In this document: one piece after another, positions 1-6,873 of the stretch | Position numbering within the stretch: the stretch's first letter is position 1 | How the letters are laid out: each line of letters starts with the position of its first letter | Assembly: GCA_031283515.1 (NCBI GenBank) | Contig: JAITBS010000181.1 | Coordinates: 1 to 12,576, forward strand | DNA: 12,576 nucleotides | Reading direction: 5' to 3' | DNA from: Planctomycetaceae bacterium | Lineage (GTDB): Bacteria > Planctomycetota > Planctomycetia > Pirellulales > Thermoguttaceae | The notes under the pieces: generated by a model | What the model was told of the DNA's origin: nothing | The model's database searches: none | Seen by the model: the letters and a program-made list of their open reading frames with translations, nothing else | Program-made: the position numbers and the translations under genes

Positions 1-1480
1 CCTAAAAAAATCGGGGCATTTTAAACAAATAGAATTGTTTATGAACGATAATAAAAGTTTCAATCCCCTAAAAAAATCGGGGCATTTTAAACACCTTGAC
101 TACGACAATTGGGTCAAGGTCTTAGTTTCAATCCCCTAAAAAAATCGGGGCATTTTAAACTATTCGGACATCCGCGAAAATTGACCGCCGGTTTCAATCC
201 CCTAAAAAAATCGGGGCATTTTAAACCGACAATTGGGTCAAGGTACTCTGTGATTCGTTTCAATCCCCTAAAAAAATCGGGGCATTTTAAACAAAATGGC
301 AGTAGACTTACGATCTCAACGCGTTTCAATCCCCTAAAAAAATCGGGGCATTTTAAACGGCGTCACATACGCCGTGACACGCACAGCTGTTTCAATCCCC
401 TAAAAAAATCGGGGCATTTTAAACCTTCACAACCGTTGCTATAGCTACGCTAGCGTTTCAATCCCCTAAAAAAATCGGGGCATTTTAAACCAACTCGGAA
501 ATAATCGTTGTCGGTTGTTCGTTTCAATCCCCTAAAAAAATCGGGGCATTTTAAACTATCAGCATTTTACGGTTCAACTTGGGAGAGTTTCAATCCCCTA
601 AAAAAATCGGGGCATTTTAAACGGCGGACAAAAGGATAAAAATCCGAATAGTGTTTCAATCCCCTAAAAAAATCGGGGCATTTTAAACTGAGGGAAAATT
701 CAATGTTAGTTATATTGTGTTTCAATCCCCTAAAAAAATCGGGGCATTTTAAACAAACAACAGTATGGATGCGACAGTATTAATGTTTCAATCCCCTAAA
801 AAAATCGGGGCATTTTAAACAAAACCGAAGGACGGCTTGCCTACGAATTTGTTTCAATCCCCTAAAAAAATCGGGGCATTTTAAACTCGCGCCGAGTGCA
901 TGATGGCAATGTTAGAGTTTCAATCCCCTAAAAAAATCGGGGCATTTTAAACGGAAACATTTTGACGAATGTTGTCAGACCGGTTTCAATCCCCTAAAAA
1001 AATCGGGGCATTTTAAACGATGGGCAACGTAACCCGCCGATTCTCGCCGTTTCAATCCCCTAAAAAAATCGGGGCATTTTAAACATTCTGTTGCCGAGCC
1101 TGACGTATGGTAATGTTTCAATCCCCTAAAAAAATCGGGGCATTTTAAACGTCTTTGTGAGCAACAACCTCGTTCACACCGTTTCAATCCCCTAAAAAAA
1201 TCGGGGCATTTTAAACTCCTGATTATCTCACAACCCCAGAACACCTGTTTCAATCCCCTAAAAAAATCGGGGCATTTTAAACAGTTACAAGATTGAGATA
1301 AACCTACGGAGCGTTTCAATCCCCTAAAAAAATCGGGGCATTTTAAACAGCCGAACAACCGTAACATTAAATATGACAGTTTCAATCCCCTAAAAAAATC
1401 GGGGCATTTTAAACAAAAGCATATCTAAGAAAACGATATGAGATGTTTCAATCCCCTAAAAAAATCGGGGCATTTTAAAC
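1..1480 (-). CRISPR. CRISPR array, 36-bp repeats, 22 full copies plus one cut by the window edge
   Basis: On the plus strand each repeat starts GTTTCAATCCCCT, has a run of seven A, then TCGGGGCATTTTAAAC. The copies I checked base by base (at 57, 125, 191, 1313, 1379 and 1445) are identical, and no variant was noticed elsewhere. Positions 1-26 hold the last 26 bases of another copy, so the array continues off the left edge. Full repeats start at 57, 125, 191 and then every 66 bp to 1445. There are 22 visible spacers, all 30 nt except one of 32 nt (93-124). The reverse complement of the repeat ends in ATTGAAAC, the classic crRNA 5' handle. I therefore infer transcription leftwards on the minus strand, the same direction as the cas genes, with the leader to the right of 1480. 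The CCCC/GGGG arms around a T-rich loop give a short hairpin suited to Cas6 cutting. The intact last repeat (1445-1480) fits a leader-proximal end. Confidence 0.98.
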
Positions 1481-1698
1481 AATGCAAACATAACTCTAGG
1501 CTTAAAAATGACTTAAAGACAATTCTCTCAAAAAAAAATCGGAAATTTTCATCAGAAAAAACCTGTTCTTGGTCATTTTTTTTACGTTTTTCCTATTTGT
1601 TGCTCCAATTTACACTTTTTCTGATGGAGTGCAAGAGGTGAAATGAAAAGTTGAAAAAAATGTAATTATTCAGTAGAATCTTCGTCCTCTGATTACAA
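1481..1698 (-). promoter_or_regulatory. Putative CRISPR leader
   Basis: This AT-rich non-coding stretch directly borders the last perfect repeat, on the side predicted by the repeat orientation to be upstream. It holds poly-A/T runs, as leaders often do, and no credible gene; an open frame across it merely begins inside a spacer. A weak promoter-like pair can be read on the minus strand: TTGTCT, 18 nt, TAGAGT, ending about 15 nt before the first repeat. This is only four of six matches in each box, so it is a suggestion. Around 1529-1549 the sequence repeats the AAAAAAATCGG core of the CRISPR repeat and is followed by ATTTT, which may be a decayed repeat or chance in A-rich DNA. The leader call rests on position and strand, not on a known leader family. 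Confidence 0.55.
1550..1626. repeat. 11-bp perfect inverted repeat within the putative leader
   Basis: CATCAGAAAAA at 1550-1560 is the exact reverse complement of TTTTTCTGATG at 1616-1626, with 55 nt between the arms. It lies 70-146 nt upstream of the first repeat in the inferred direction of transcription. It could be a protein-binding site used in transcription or spacer acquisition, or a long-loop RNA stem. The sequence gives no way to choose between these. Confidence 0.7.
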
Positions 1699-1880
1699 GT
1701 CCGCAGATTACGCAGATTTTCGCAGAAAAAAACGGCATCTATTTGTGTAACCAGCGGACAAAAAAAGTTTACGTCTCTCTGCGAAAATCTGCGGACAAAA
1801 AAATCGGCATCTCTCTGCGAAAATCTGCGGACAAAAAATCGGTGTCTTTCTGCGAAAATTTGTGGACAAAAAATCTATTG
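1699..1880. repeat. Tandem repeat cluster with inverted copy, between leader and CARF gene
   Basis: Three consecutive units start at 1774, 1810 and 1845, of 36, 35 and about 36 bp. They share TCTGCGAAAATCTGCGGAC followed by a run of A and usually TCGG; the third unit has decayed (TTTGTGGAC). A partial unit with GCGGAC and an A run lies near 1754-1766. Upstream, GTCCGCAGATTACGCAG at 1699-1715 and CGCAGATTTTCGCAGA at 1711-1726 are inverted copies; the latter is an exact 16-bp reverse complement of 1778-1793 and of 1814-1829. Together these could fold into a long stem on either strand. On the minus strand the run of T after each unit follows the CARF gene, so a role in ending that transcript is possible. 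The repeated LRKSADKK peptide read across it is an artefact of the repeat. Confidence 0.85.
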
Positions 1881-1941
1881 AATAATTACAAAAAAATTAA
1901 AAACGAATTTATGTTGCTTTTATTCGGTTCAATAGGATGAG

Positions 1942-3210
1942 TTATTTGAATAGTACGAAAATTTTTTTGATTTCTTCAAAGTATTCCGTCAGAAGTTTTT
2001 GAAATTTATCGGAAGGTTGAGCAGAATTTCCCATGCCCGAATGATTAATGTCATTGCGAAGCTCAGTAATTTTACGGAAGATTCCGTTTGCTCCGGCTAA
2101 TTTTTTGAAACCGAATTGTTGATGCAAATGTTCTTTCAAACAATTCTGGTCATCTTCGGATAACTTGCTTTCGATCTTTTTTTCAGAGTCACAATATTGT
2201 AAACAACTCGAAACAAATTGCCGTGTGTTACGATCAAGATAATTTTTTTCGGAAAGGAGACACGAAATGATTCCTTCCTGTAAAATTGTTAGACCTTCCT
2301 GCACTAAGTTTTTTTCCAGACACCACTCCACCACCGCCAACATATTACGGACATTATTGTCACCCTGATACGTTTTTTTAACGGATATTTCCATCTTTTT
2401 TAATATCGGATTCAATGCCGAAATCAGATTTTGTTCCAACGAACTAAGAATCTCCAGAATTTCTTTTTGTAACCGTCCCTCTATAATGTTTTGACCGCGG
2501 TTTGTTTTGATGACCTGACTGAATTTCTTGATTTTTTGGTTCAGTTTATTTAATTGTTGCGCCGTTTTATCTTGTCCGCCGGTTTGAAATAGAACCGGCG
2601 AAAGATGTTGTTGCATCAATGCTCCCAGCCGTGACGGATTTCCGAAACTAATAAAATCGTTTGCGGCAGCCGACCAATCCTGAATTTCGGAAAAGGCAGT
2701 TAAATCGAAAACTGGAACAATACGTTCTTCGGGATTGAGAATATGTTGCTCAACCTCGTGCGGCTTGCCCAACCGTTCAAAAGCACCGTAATAAATCTTG
2801 TTGACGGAAACATTTTTGAGAAACTTCGCATACTGTAACAGCGAAGAAGCAAGCAGCGGAATGTGACGAAAACTATGCGTAATGTCAATCGTCAATTCAT
2901 CACCGTCTTGAAGAGATTCATAAAGAATATTGAATATCCGCCAGATTTCCGTTTCGTCTTTACCCTCAGGAATATCAATTTGTTCGGCAAGCGGAGATTC
3001 TTCGTGTAACTGTTTCCAATGTTTTTCTTTAGATTCCTCTGTTGTAAATATAAACCGTTTATCGTGTTCCTTCCAATCGTAACAGAACAACTCCAAAGTT
3101 GCCGACTGGACAAACCGGACACAACTGCTTTTCCTGCCGTCGTTCGATTGATAAACACACTTCGTGTAGTTGCCGGTACCAAGAAAACTCAAAAAAACGT
3201 TACGTGACAT
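1942..3210 (-). CDS. CARF-HEPN CRISPR ancillary ribonuclease, TIGR02221/DxTHG (TM1812-like) family
   Basis: This 422-residue protein is predicted to be a cytoplasmic ssRNA-cutting accessory of type III CRISPR, switched on by cyclic oligoadenylate made by Cas10. Residues 4-20 (NVFLSFLGTGNYTKCVY) form the family's typical first strand and Gly-rich turn. DITHSFRH at 109-116 is the DxTH ligand-pocket signature, and IYYGAFE at 139-145 is a further conserved CARF strand. The middle (about 180-330) is helical. The C-terminal part carries RNDINH at 385-390, an R-x4-H HEPN motif, so R385 and H390 are the likely catalytic pair. The ATG at 3210 is preceded by AT-rich sequence without a Shine-Dalgarno site. 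The gene is split from cas6 by 394 bp and probably has its own promoter; it lies between the cas operon and the array leader. The CARF-HEPN class is clear, but the exact subfamily name (Csx1, Csx2 or Csm6-like) is less certain. Confidence 0.92.
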   Translation of the reverse strand: MSRNVFLSFLGTGNYTKCVYQSNDGRKSSCVRFVQSATLELFCYDWKEHDKRFIFTTEESKEKHWKQLHEESPLAEQIDIPEGKDETEIWRIFNILYESLQDGDELTIDITHSFRHIPLLASSLLQYAKFLKNVSVNKIYYGAFERLGKPHEVEQHILNPEERIVPVFDLTAFSEIQDWSAAANDFISFGNPSRLGALMQQHLSPVLFQTGGQDKTAQQLNKLNQKIKKFSQVIKTNRGQNIIEGRLQKEILEILSSLEQNLISALNPILKKMEISVKKTYQGDNNVRNMLAVVEWCLEKNLVQEGLTILQEGIISCLLSEKNYLDRNTRQFVSSCLQYCDSEKKIESKLSEDDQNCLKEHLHQQFGFKKLAGANGIFRKITELRNDINHSGMGNSAQPSDKFQKLLTEYFEEIKKIFVLFK

Positions 3211-3294
3211 TATTCGTTATAAAAAAAAATGGTCTTATTTCAGTGGAATTTTCGTAAATTTTATTCCTAAAAGTCCCTTATACTTTTTGGATTC

Positions 3295-3324
3295 ATTGTA
3301 GCGATTTATATTAAACAATTCCAA
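3295..3324 (-). promoter_or_regulatory. Possible sigma-70-like promoter for the CARF-HEPN gene
   Basis: On the minus strand TTGGAA (3324-3319) and TACAAT (3300-3295) are separated by 18 nt, matching four and five of six consensus bases. Transcription would start near 3288 and leave a leader of about 78 nt before the ATG at 3210. The wide gap from cas6 makes a separate promoter plausible. This is motif matching by eye in AT-rich DNA. Confidence 0.3.
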
Positions 3325-3444
3325 TGGCGGTAGGCGACCTTTCGCCGAAAGGTTTTAAACAATAAACCTACGGTCGCAACGGTTGGTTTTGTTATTGTGT
3401 TGTACACTGTTGGTTTTTAATTTTCAGCCGTAAACAGGGACAAA

Positions 3445-3483
3445 TCGGTGAGTACACCGACACAACGTTTCGGCAAAACGTTG
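3445..3483. repeat. Two adjacent perfect hairpins
   Basis: TCGGTG-AGTA-CACCGA (3445-3460) is followed after two bases by CAACGTTT-CGGCA-AAACGTTG (3463-3483). Both arms of each stem are perfect. Such tandem stems are seen in structured RNAs and in REP-like elements. No T run follows on either strand, so an intrinsic terminator is unlikely. Confidence 0.55.
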
Positions 3484-3592
3484 CCAACCTCTTAAAAATC
3501 GTAACTTAATAAAATATCAATCAAGTGAATGCCCAAAGTAGATGTTCCCAAAGTCTCTAAGAAAACGATACAGAAACCAATTTTATATTACA

Positions 3593-3607
3593 TGACAATT
3601 TTTGTCA
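3593..3607. repeat. Small palindrome spanning the cas6 stop codon
   Basis: TGACAA and TTGTCA flank a 3-nt loop; on the minus strand the TGA stop of cas6 is the first three bases of the stem. The stem is A/T-rich and is not followed by a T run, so it is a weak candidate for a terminator or an mRNA end-processing hairpin. Confidence 0.35.
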
Positions 3608-4522
3608 AGAAGTGATCGGCAACAGGCGACCAAGTCCCATGATTGTTCCTTTGCCAAGATGAAACAAGTCCGCCGCAAGAATCAGCGGTTTGATTTCGTC
3701 CGGCAATGTTTCAACAAACAACGAACCGAATACACCATTCATATCTATTTCCTGCTGTTGTCTTGCCGAATAACGCCGCAATGTTACGGTTTTACCGTGC
3801 CACTGATTCGGAATTGTTCGGATCAAATCGAGAATTACCTGCGAACACGGCATCCAATCATCGCCCGGACGATTCGACGGAATATTTCCAAGACTGTGAA
3901 CAATAATCGGCGATAAACGATAAAATATCGAAACAACAATATCCCAAAGAGTTGGTTCGGTAATGAGTTTCCCTTTTTGCAAAAGACGAATACTGTGCGG
4001 AAATGCGAGTTGCCGAACATGATTTTCGAATGTCCACTGTAATTCGGCAGGTGAAAAAATCGGTAACTCCGCTGAAATGCTTGTTGTACTGCTGTTTATA
4101 CTGTCAGTTCTATTTTTAGTTGCAAAAATATATTCCGCTTCGATAATCTTAAAACGAACACGGTCTTTTCCTAATCCCAAAAGACCGGCAACCTCCCAAC
4201 TCTGTAACAAGTTATCAAAGTATTGCTGAGCAGCGGAGTTCCAAACGATCCATTCAAACGAAAATGTTTTACAGTTCTCGTAACTGCAATTCAAATCGGG
4301 ACGGATAATGTAAAGCGGTTGTTTTTGATTTGTTCTATTTTTTCCTTCAAAAACGGTATTGTAAAGTGTTTGATCGATTTGATGCAAAGCCCGTCCCCAA
4401 ACTCCGCGCAATGTCGGCAATATCACCTCAACCGGTTTTTCATTAACGCAACGAAAACGCACCGCCCGCACCTTAACCGGCTCCAAGTATCGACGAATCT
4501 GAACAGAAATATCGTTCATCAT
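3605..4522 (-). CDS. cas6: Cas6 pre-crRNA processing endoribonuclease (RAMP, PF10040-like)
   Basis: This 305-residue protein should cut the array transcript within each repeat to release crRNAs with an ATTGAAAC-type 5' handle. Near the N-terminus PTLRGVWGRALHQID (36-50) matches the opening of this Cas6 group, and H47 is a candidate active-site histidine. RYSARQQQEIDMNGVFGSL (250-268) and the glycine-rich DLFHLGKGTIMGLGRL (285-300) form the C-terminal RAMP fold with its RNA-binding loop. Length fits the family. The gene begins exactly where the preceding RAMP gene stops (TGA then ATG ATG). AGGA at 4536-4533 is 10 nt from the first ATG and 13 nt from the second (4519), so I chose the first. Tight linkage indicates co-expression with the effector genes. 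The class is secure; catalytic residues are inferred. Confidence 0.93.
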   Translation of the reverse strand: MMNDISVQIRRYLEPVKVRAVRFRCVNEKPVEVILPTLRGVWGRALHQIDQTLYNTVFEGKNRTNQKQPLYIIRPDLNCSYENCKTFSFEWIVWNSAAQQYFDNLLQSWEVAGLLGLGKDRVRFKIIEAEYIFATKNRTDSINSSTTSISAELPIFSPAELQWTFENHVRQLAFPHSIRLLQKGKLITEPTLWDIVVSIFYRLSPIIVHSLGNIPSNRPGDDWMPCSQVILDLIRTIPNQWHGKTVTLRRYSARQQQEIDMNGVFGSLFVETLPDEIKPLILAADLFHLGKGTIMGLGRLLPITS

Positions 4523-6793
4523 TCAACGTTTTTCCTTCCATTGTGTCCGTATTTGCCGATTTTGTCCCTGAAAACCGCCGGATTGTTCGTTACCTTGACT
4601 ATGTTTTTCAGGATCAAACTGTTCGGGCGGAAAATGATAAACTTTTTTATTGCCGTCTTTGTCAACCTCTTCAAGAAACACGTCATATCCGTACAGAAAA
4701 TCCGCCGCATCCGTTTTGAAAGTTGGAAGAACTTGTCCTTGAATATCCCGATCACCAAAACGAACCGTTTGCATCCCTCGATAACCATTTTCTCCATTCT
4801 TTTTCGGTGTGCCAAGATTCGAGAACCATGTTAATCCGCCGCGAATAATTTTATTTTTATTACGTATTGCGGATCTCGGATAACGTAACAACTCAACCGG
4901 TTCTTGCGTTTTTTTCCAATTCTTGAGAACATCAGTATCCAAAACATTCAAACGTGTGTCGTTTTTCCAATCATACTTATTGCCGTGTTCGTCAAGTATT
5001 TCGATGATTTGAACGTTACATTGTCCCAAACCAAGCGGTTTTCCTCCGCCCAATCGCCAAGTATTATCATTACAAACAAGAACCAACAACGCTAATTCTT
5101 TCATCGACAAGGAACGAACACTTAACCGTAGTGTTCCTTCTACATTGGGTTTCAATAATTCGGCGGAAAAATTAACTTTTTCTTTTGTTCCATCTTTTAT
5201 GTTACCTTTATCGTCATACACACCTTGATTTTCAAATTTCCAAGAAGCGTCTTTGTCGTCAATTCCCGTATGTTTGGAAGTTCGATACACTTTATAACCT
5301 GCAAGCGGACTGAGTTGATTCAACGTTTGAGCATTACCGTTTCGGTAAAACGGTAAACAACCCGGATGCGGTGATGCCAACACCGCAAGCGGAAACATCG
5401 GTGTTAAATGTTCTTTGCCGTCGAGAAACACAAGGTTATCGGGACGTATTCGACCGGCAAACGCAGGAATATTGGAATTTTTATTACTCACCGGAACAAT
5501 ACCGAACATATCTGTTACCGTTGCGACATTGCCGTCATTCTTTTGATAATCCGGTAAAACTTCGTCGTCAAGAATTTTTGTCAATTCTGTTCCTTGACGT
5601 CCCCATCTTGCCCATTGAACGGAAACAATATTGTCTTGAATATGAGGAACGGAATTAGCGGAATCTTTTAATTCCAACCAAATGAGATCGCCTTTCTTTA
5701 ATTCAGGATGAGCTCCATGTCTGTTACGATTAGCGTAAGCAAGCCAATATTTAACCGGAAGTTCCATCTCTTTTCCGTTTGCAAGAAAGATTCCTTCCCG
5801 CTTAACTCCTTTCGTGTTGACTGGTTTACCGCAAAGTTTTACCTGCCAATTATGAGTTGCGTCTTGTTTTTCTGAAACTGAAACTATTTTACCTGAATGA
5901 TAGTTTACCCAAAGATAATGGACATCTTGTTTATCCTTTGGGCGTTTATCATCAAAATTTCCCTGATATTTATTTTTAATATCAGCAGCAGGAACAATAA
6001 CTGTTTCACCGAGTTGTATTGTTCCGTCGTGTTTAGAATTACCCGGATTAACGACACGAGCGAGGCAACACGGTTTGGCATTAGGATTCCGGCAATTCGC
6101 CGGATCAATGTCCATTGGCAGATCACGTCCTTGACAAAGAAACATTTCTTCATCAACAACCGTTAAAGGACCGCCTGTAACAACCGTCAATAAATACCGT
6201 AACGCACCGCGTACACTTGTTGCCGGAACAATCACATCGTTGCCAATAGTCAATGCTTTATGCTCGGCATGTTCTTCTTTTTTATTTTTTTCCGGCTGAT
6301 AGGTCAACAACGGACTTTGTGTTGTAACTTTTATTTCAATAATTCCGGTAAAACGATCTTTTTCCGTTTCATCTGCTGTTTGTAATGTCGGTTTGTTACG
6401 TTTTCCATTTTTTGTAAACGGAATAAAAGTATAAGGATTATGAAACGGAAAACCAATAAGCTGCGGATTCTCTTGCGATAATTTATTGGTATCATTCAAT
6501 CTGCTGTTATTATAGCCGCGATTATTTTCACGGTAATTGTTTTGTTTTACTTGCTTTCCGCTGTTTTGTAACACGGATTCTTTGCCCGGAATACTGACCT
6601 TGATAATGTTGTTTTTCGTATCTTTTTCAACATCGACTTCAAGACCGTCTGTTGCATCGTTATCGCGAAAAAATTTCGCATTCGTTGGAATCTGATGTGG
6701 AGAATCTCCGCCTTTTTTGGTCGGAAGCATCAACATCACAGCTTTTTTGCCTTTATCCTCTTTGACTTGTAATTTACCTTTAATTTGAGACAT
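4523..6793 (-). CDS. TIGR03986-type RAMP protein, Cas7 with large insertion (III-D2 Cas7-insertion-like)
   Basis: This 756-residue protein is a likely crRNA-binding backbone subunit of the type III effector. Residues 1-72 form a small beta-rich domain (TNAKFFRDNDATDGLEVDVE at 37-56) reminiscent of OB/cold-shock folds. An Asn-rich linker follows (82-108). The RAMP core starts near 148 with IVPATSVRGALRYL (188-201). C220, C234, C242 and C243 make a possible zinc site in an insertion. MFGIVP (429-434), FAGRIRPDNLVF (445-456) and LAVLASPHPG (469-478) are typical of this family. RLGGGKPLGLGQ (580-591) is the glycine-rich loop closing the Cas7 fold. The last 30 residues are a polar Gln/Gly-rich tail. 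The size fits a Cas7 carrying an inserted domain, as in III-D2 effectors. It stops one base before cas6 begins. No Shine-Dalgarno site is seen before ATG at 6793, and an 80-bp gap separates it from the methyltransferase gene. The family call is strong; its place in the complex is inferred. Confidence 0.85.
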   Translation of the reverse strand: MSQIKGKLQVKEDKGKKAVMLMLPTKKGGDSPHQIPTNAKFFRDNDATDGLEVDVEKDTKNNIIKVSIPGKESVLQNSGKQVKQNNYRENNRGYNNSRLNDTNKLSQENPQLIGFPFHNPYTFIPFTKNGKRNKPTLQTADETEKDRFTGIIEIKVTTQSPLLTYQPEKNKKEEHAEHKALTIGNDVIVPATSVRGALRYLLTVVTGGPLTVVDEEMFLCQGRDLPMDIDPANCRNPNAKPCCLARVVNPGNSKHDGTIQLGETVIVPAADIKNKYQGNFDDKRPKDKQDVHYLWVNYHSGKIVSVSEKQDATHNWQVKLCGKPVNTKGVKREGIFLANGKEMELPVKYWLAYANRNRHGAHPELKKGDLIWLELKDSANSVPHIQDNIVSVQWARWGRQGTELTKILDDEVLPDYQKNDGNVATVTDMFGIVPVSNKNSNIPAFAGRIRPDNLVFLDGKEHLTPMFPLAVLASPHPGCLPFYRNGNAQTLNQLSPLAGYKVYRTSKHTGIDDKDASWKFENQGVYDDKGNIKDGTKEKVNFSAELLKPNVEGTLRLSVRSLSMKELALLVLVCNDNTWRLGGGKPLGLGQCNVQIIEILDEHGNKYDWKNDTRLNVLDTDVLKNWKKTQEPVELLRYPRSAIRNKNKIIRGGLTWFSNLGTPKKNGENGYRGMQTVRFGDRDIQGQVLPTFKTDAADFLYGYDVFLEEVDKDGNKKVYHFPPEQFDPEKHSQGNEQSGGFQGQNRQIRTQWKEKR
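4533..4539 (-). promoter_or_regulatory. Ribosome binding site of cas6
   Basis: GGAAGGA on the minus strand lies inside the end of the upstream RAMP gene, 10 nt before ATG at 4522. It favours that start over the ATG three bases further on and shows that cas6 can be initiated on the polycistronic mRNA. Confidence 0.55.
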
Positions 6794-6834
6794 GGGAATT
6801 GTTTTTAAAAAAAGTTAAAAATTCAGTAATAAAC

Positions 6835-6871
6835 AATAATACGGTATTTGCCCTTTTAATATTGTATTATT
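6835..6871. repeat. 8-bp inverted repeat in the gap after the methyltransferase gene
   Basis: AATAATAC (6835-6842) and GTATTATT (6864-6871) are exact reverse complements with a 21-nt loop, lying within the 80-bp gap between the methyltransferase stop and the TIGR03986-type gene. The stem is A/T-rich and lacks a following T run, so a weak attenuator or RNA-processing site is possible. The AT-rich gap could also hide a promoter; none is clear. Confidence 0.4.
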
Positions 6872-6873
6872 TA

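Larger units (their letters stand above)
3211..3604. other. Hairpin-rich intergenic region between cas6 and the CARF-HEPN gene
   Basis: No plausible gene is seen in these 394 bp. The stretch holds several inverted repeats: a 7-bp stem ACCTTTC/GAAAGGT with a 3-nt loop at 3337-3353, followed on the plus strand by TTT; a 6-bp stem TCGGTG/CACCGA with a 4-nt loop at 3445-3460; and an 8-bp stem CAACGTTT/AAACGTTG with a 5-nt loop at 3463-3483. Two direct copies of a GTTGGTTTT-type motif lie at about 3380-3418. The closely spaced stems could be a small RNA, an untranslated leader element or the remains of a small mobile repeat. No typical minus-strand terminator (stem followed by a T run) was found among them. 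Confidence 0.6.

Noticed and set aside
109..1385. Open reading frames through the CRISPR array with an 11-residue peptide repeat on both strands
   Set aside because: Repeat plus spacer is 66 bp, a multiple of three, so frames stay open by periodicity. The 32-nt spacer breaks the frame and there are no gene signals.
1774..1880. Second CRISPR array
   Set aside because: The units are contiguous, with no unique spacers between them, and differ from each other.
1743..1940. 65-residue frame with repeated LRKSADKK
   Set aside because: It is a translation of the tandem DNA repeat, with no ribosome site or family resemblance.
3337..3353. Plus-strand intrinsic terminator (ACCTTTC/GAAAGGT stem then TTT)
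   Set aside because: No plus-strand gene lies upstream and the T run is short, so it is kept only as a hairpin in the intergenic region.
4223..4834. 203-residue plus-strand frame overlapping cas6 and the TIGR03986-type gene
   Set aside because: It is a shadow frame antisense to two well-supported genes, with no recognisable motif.
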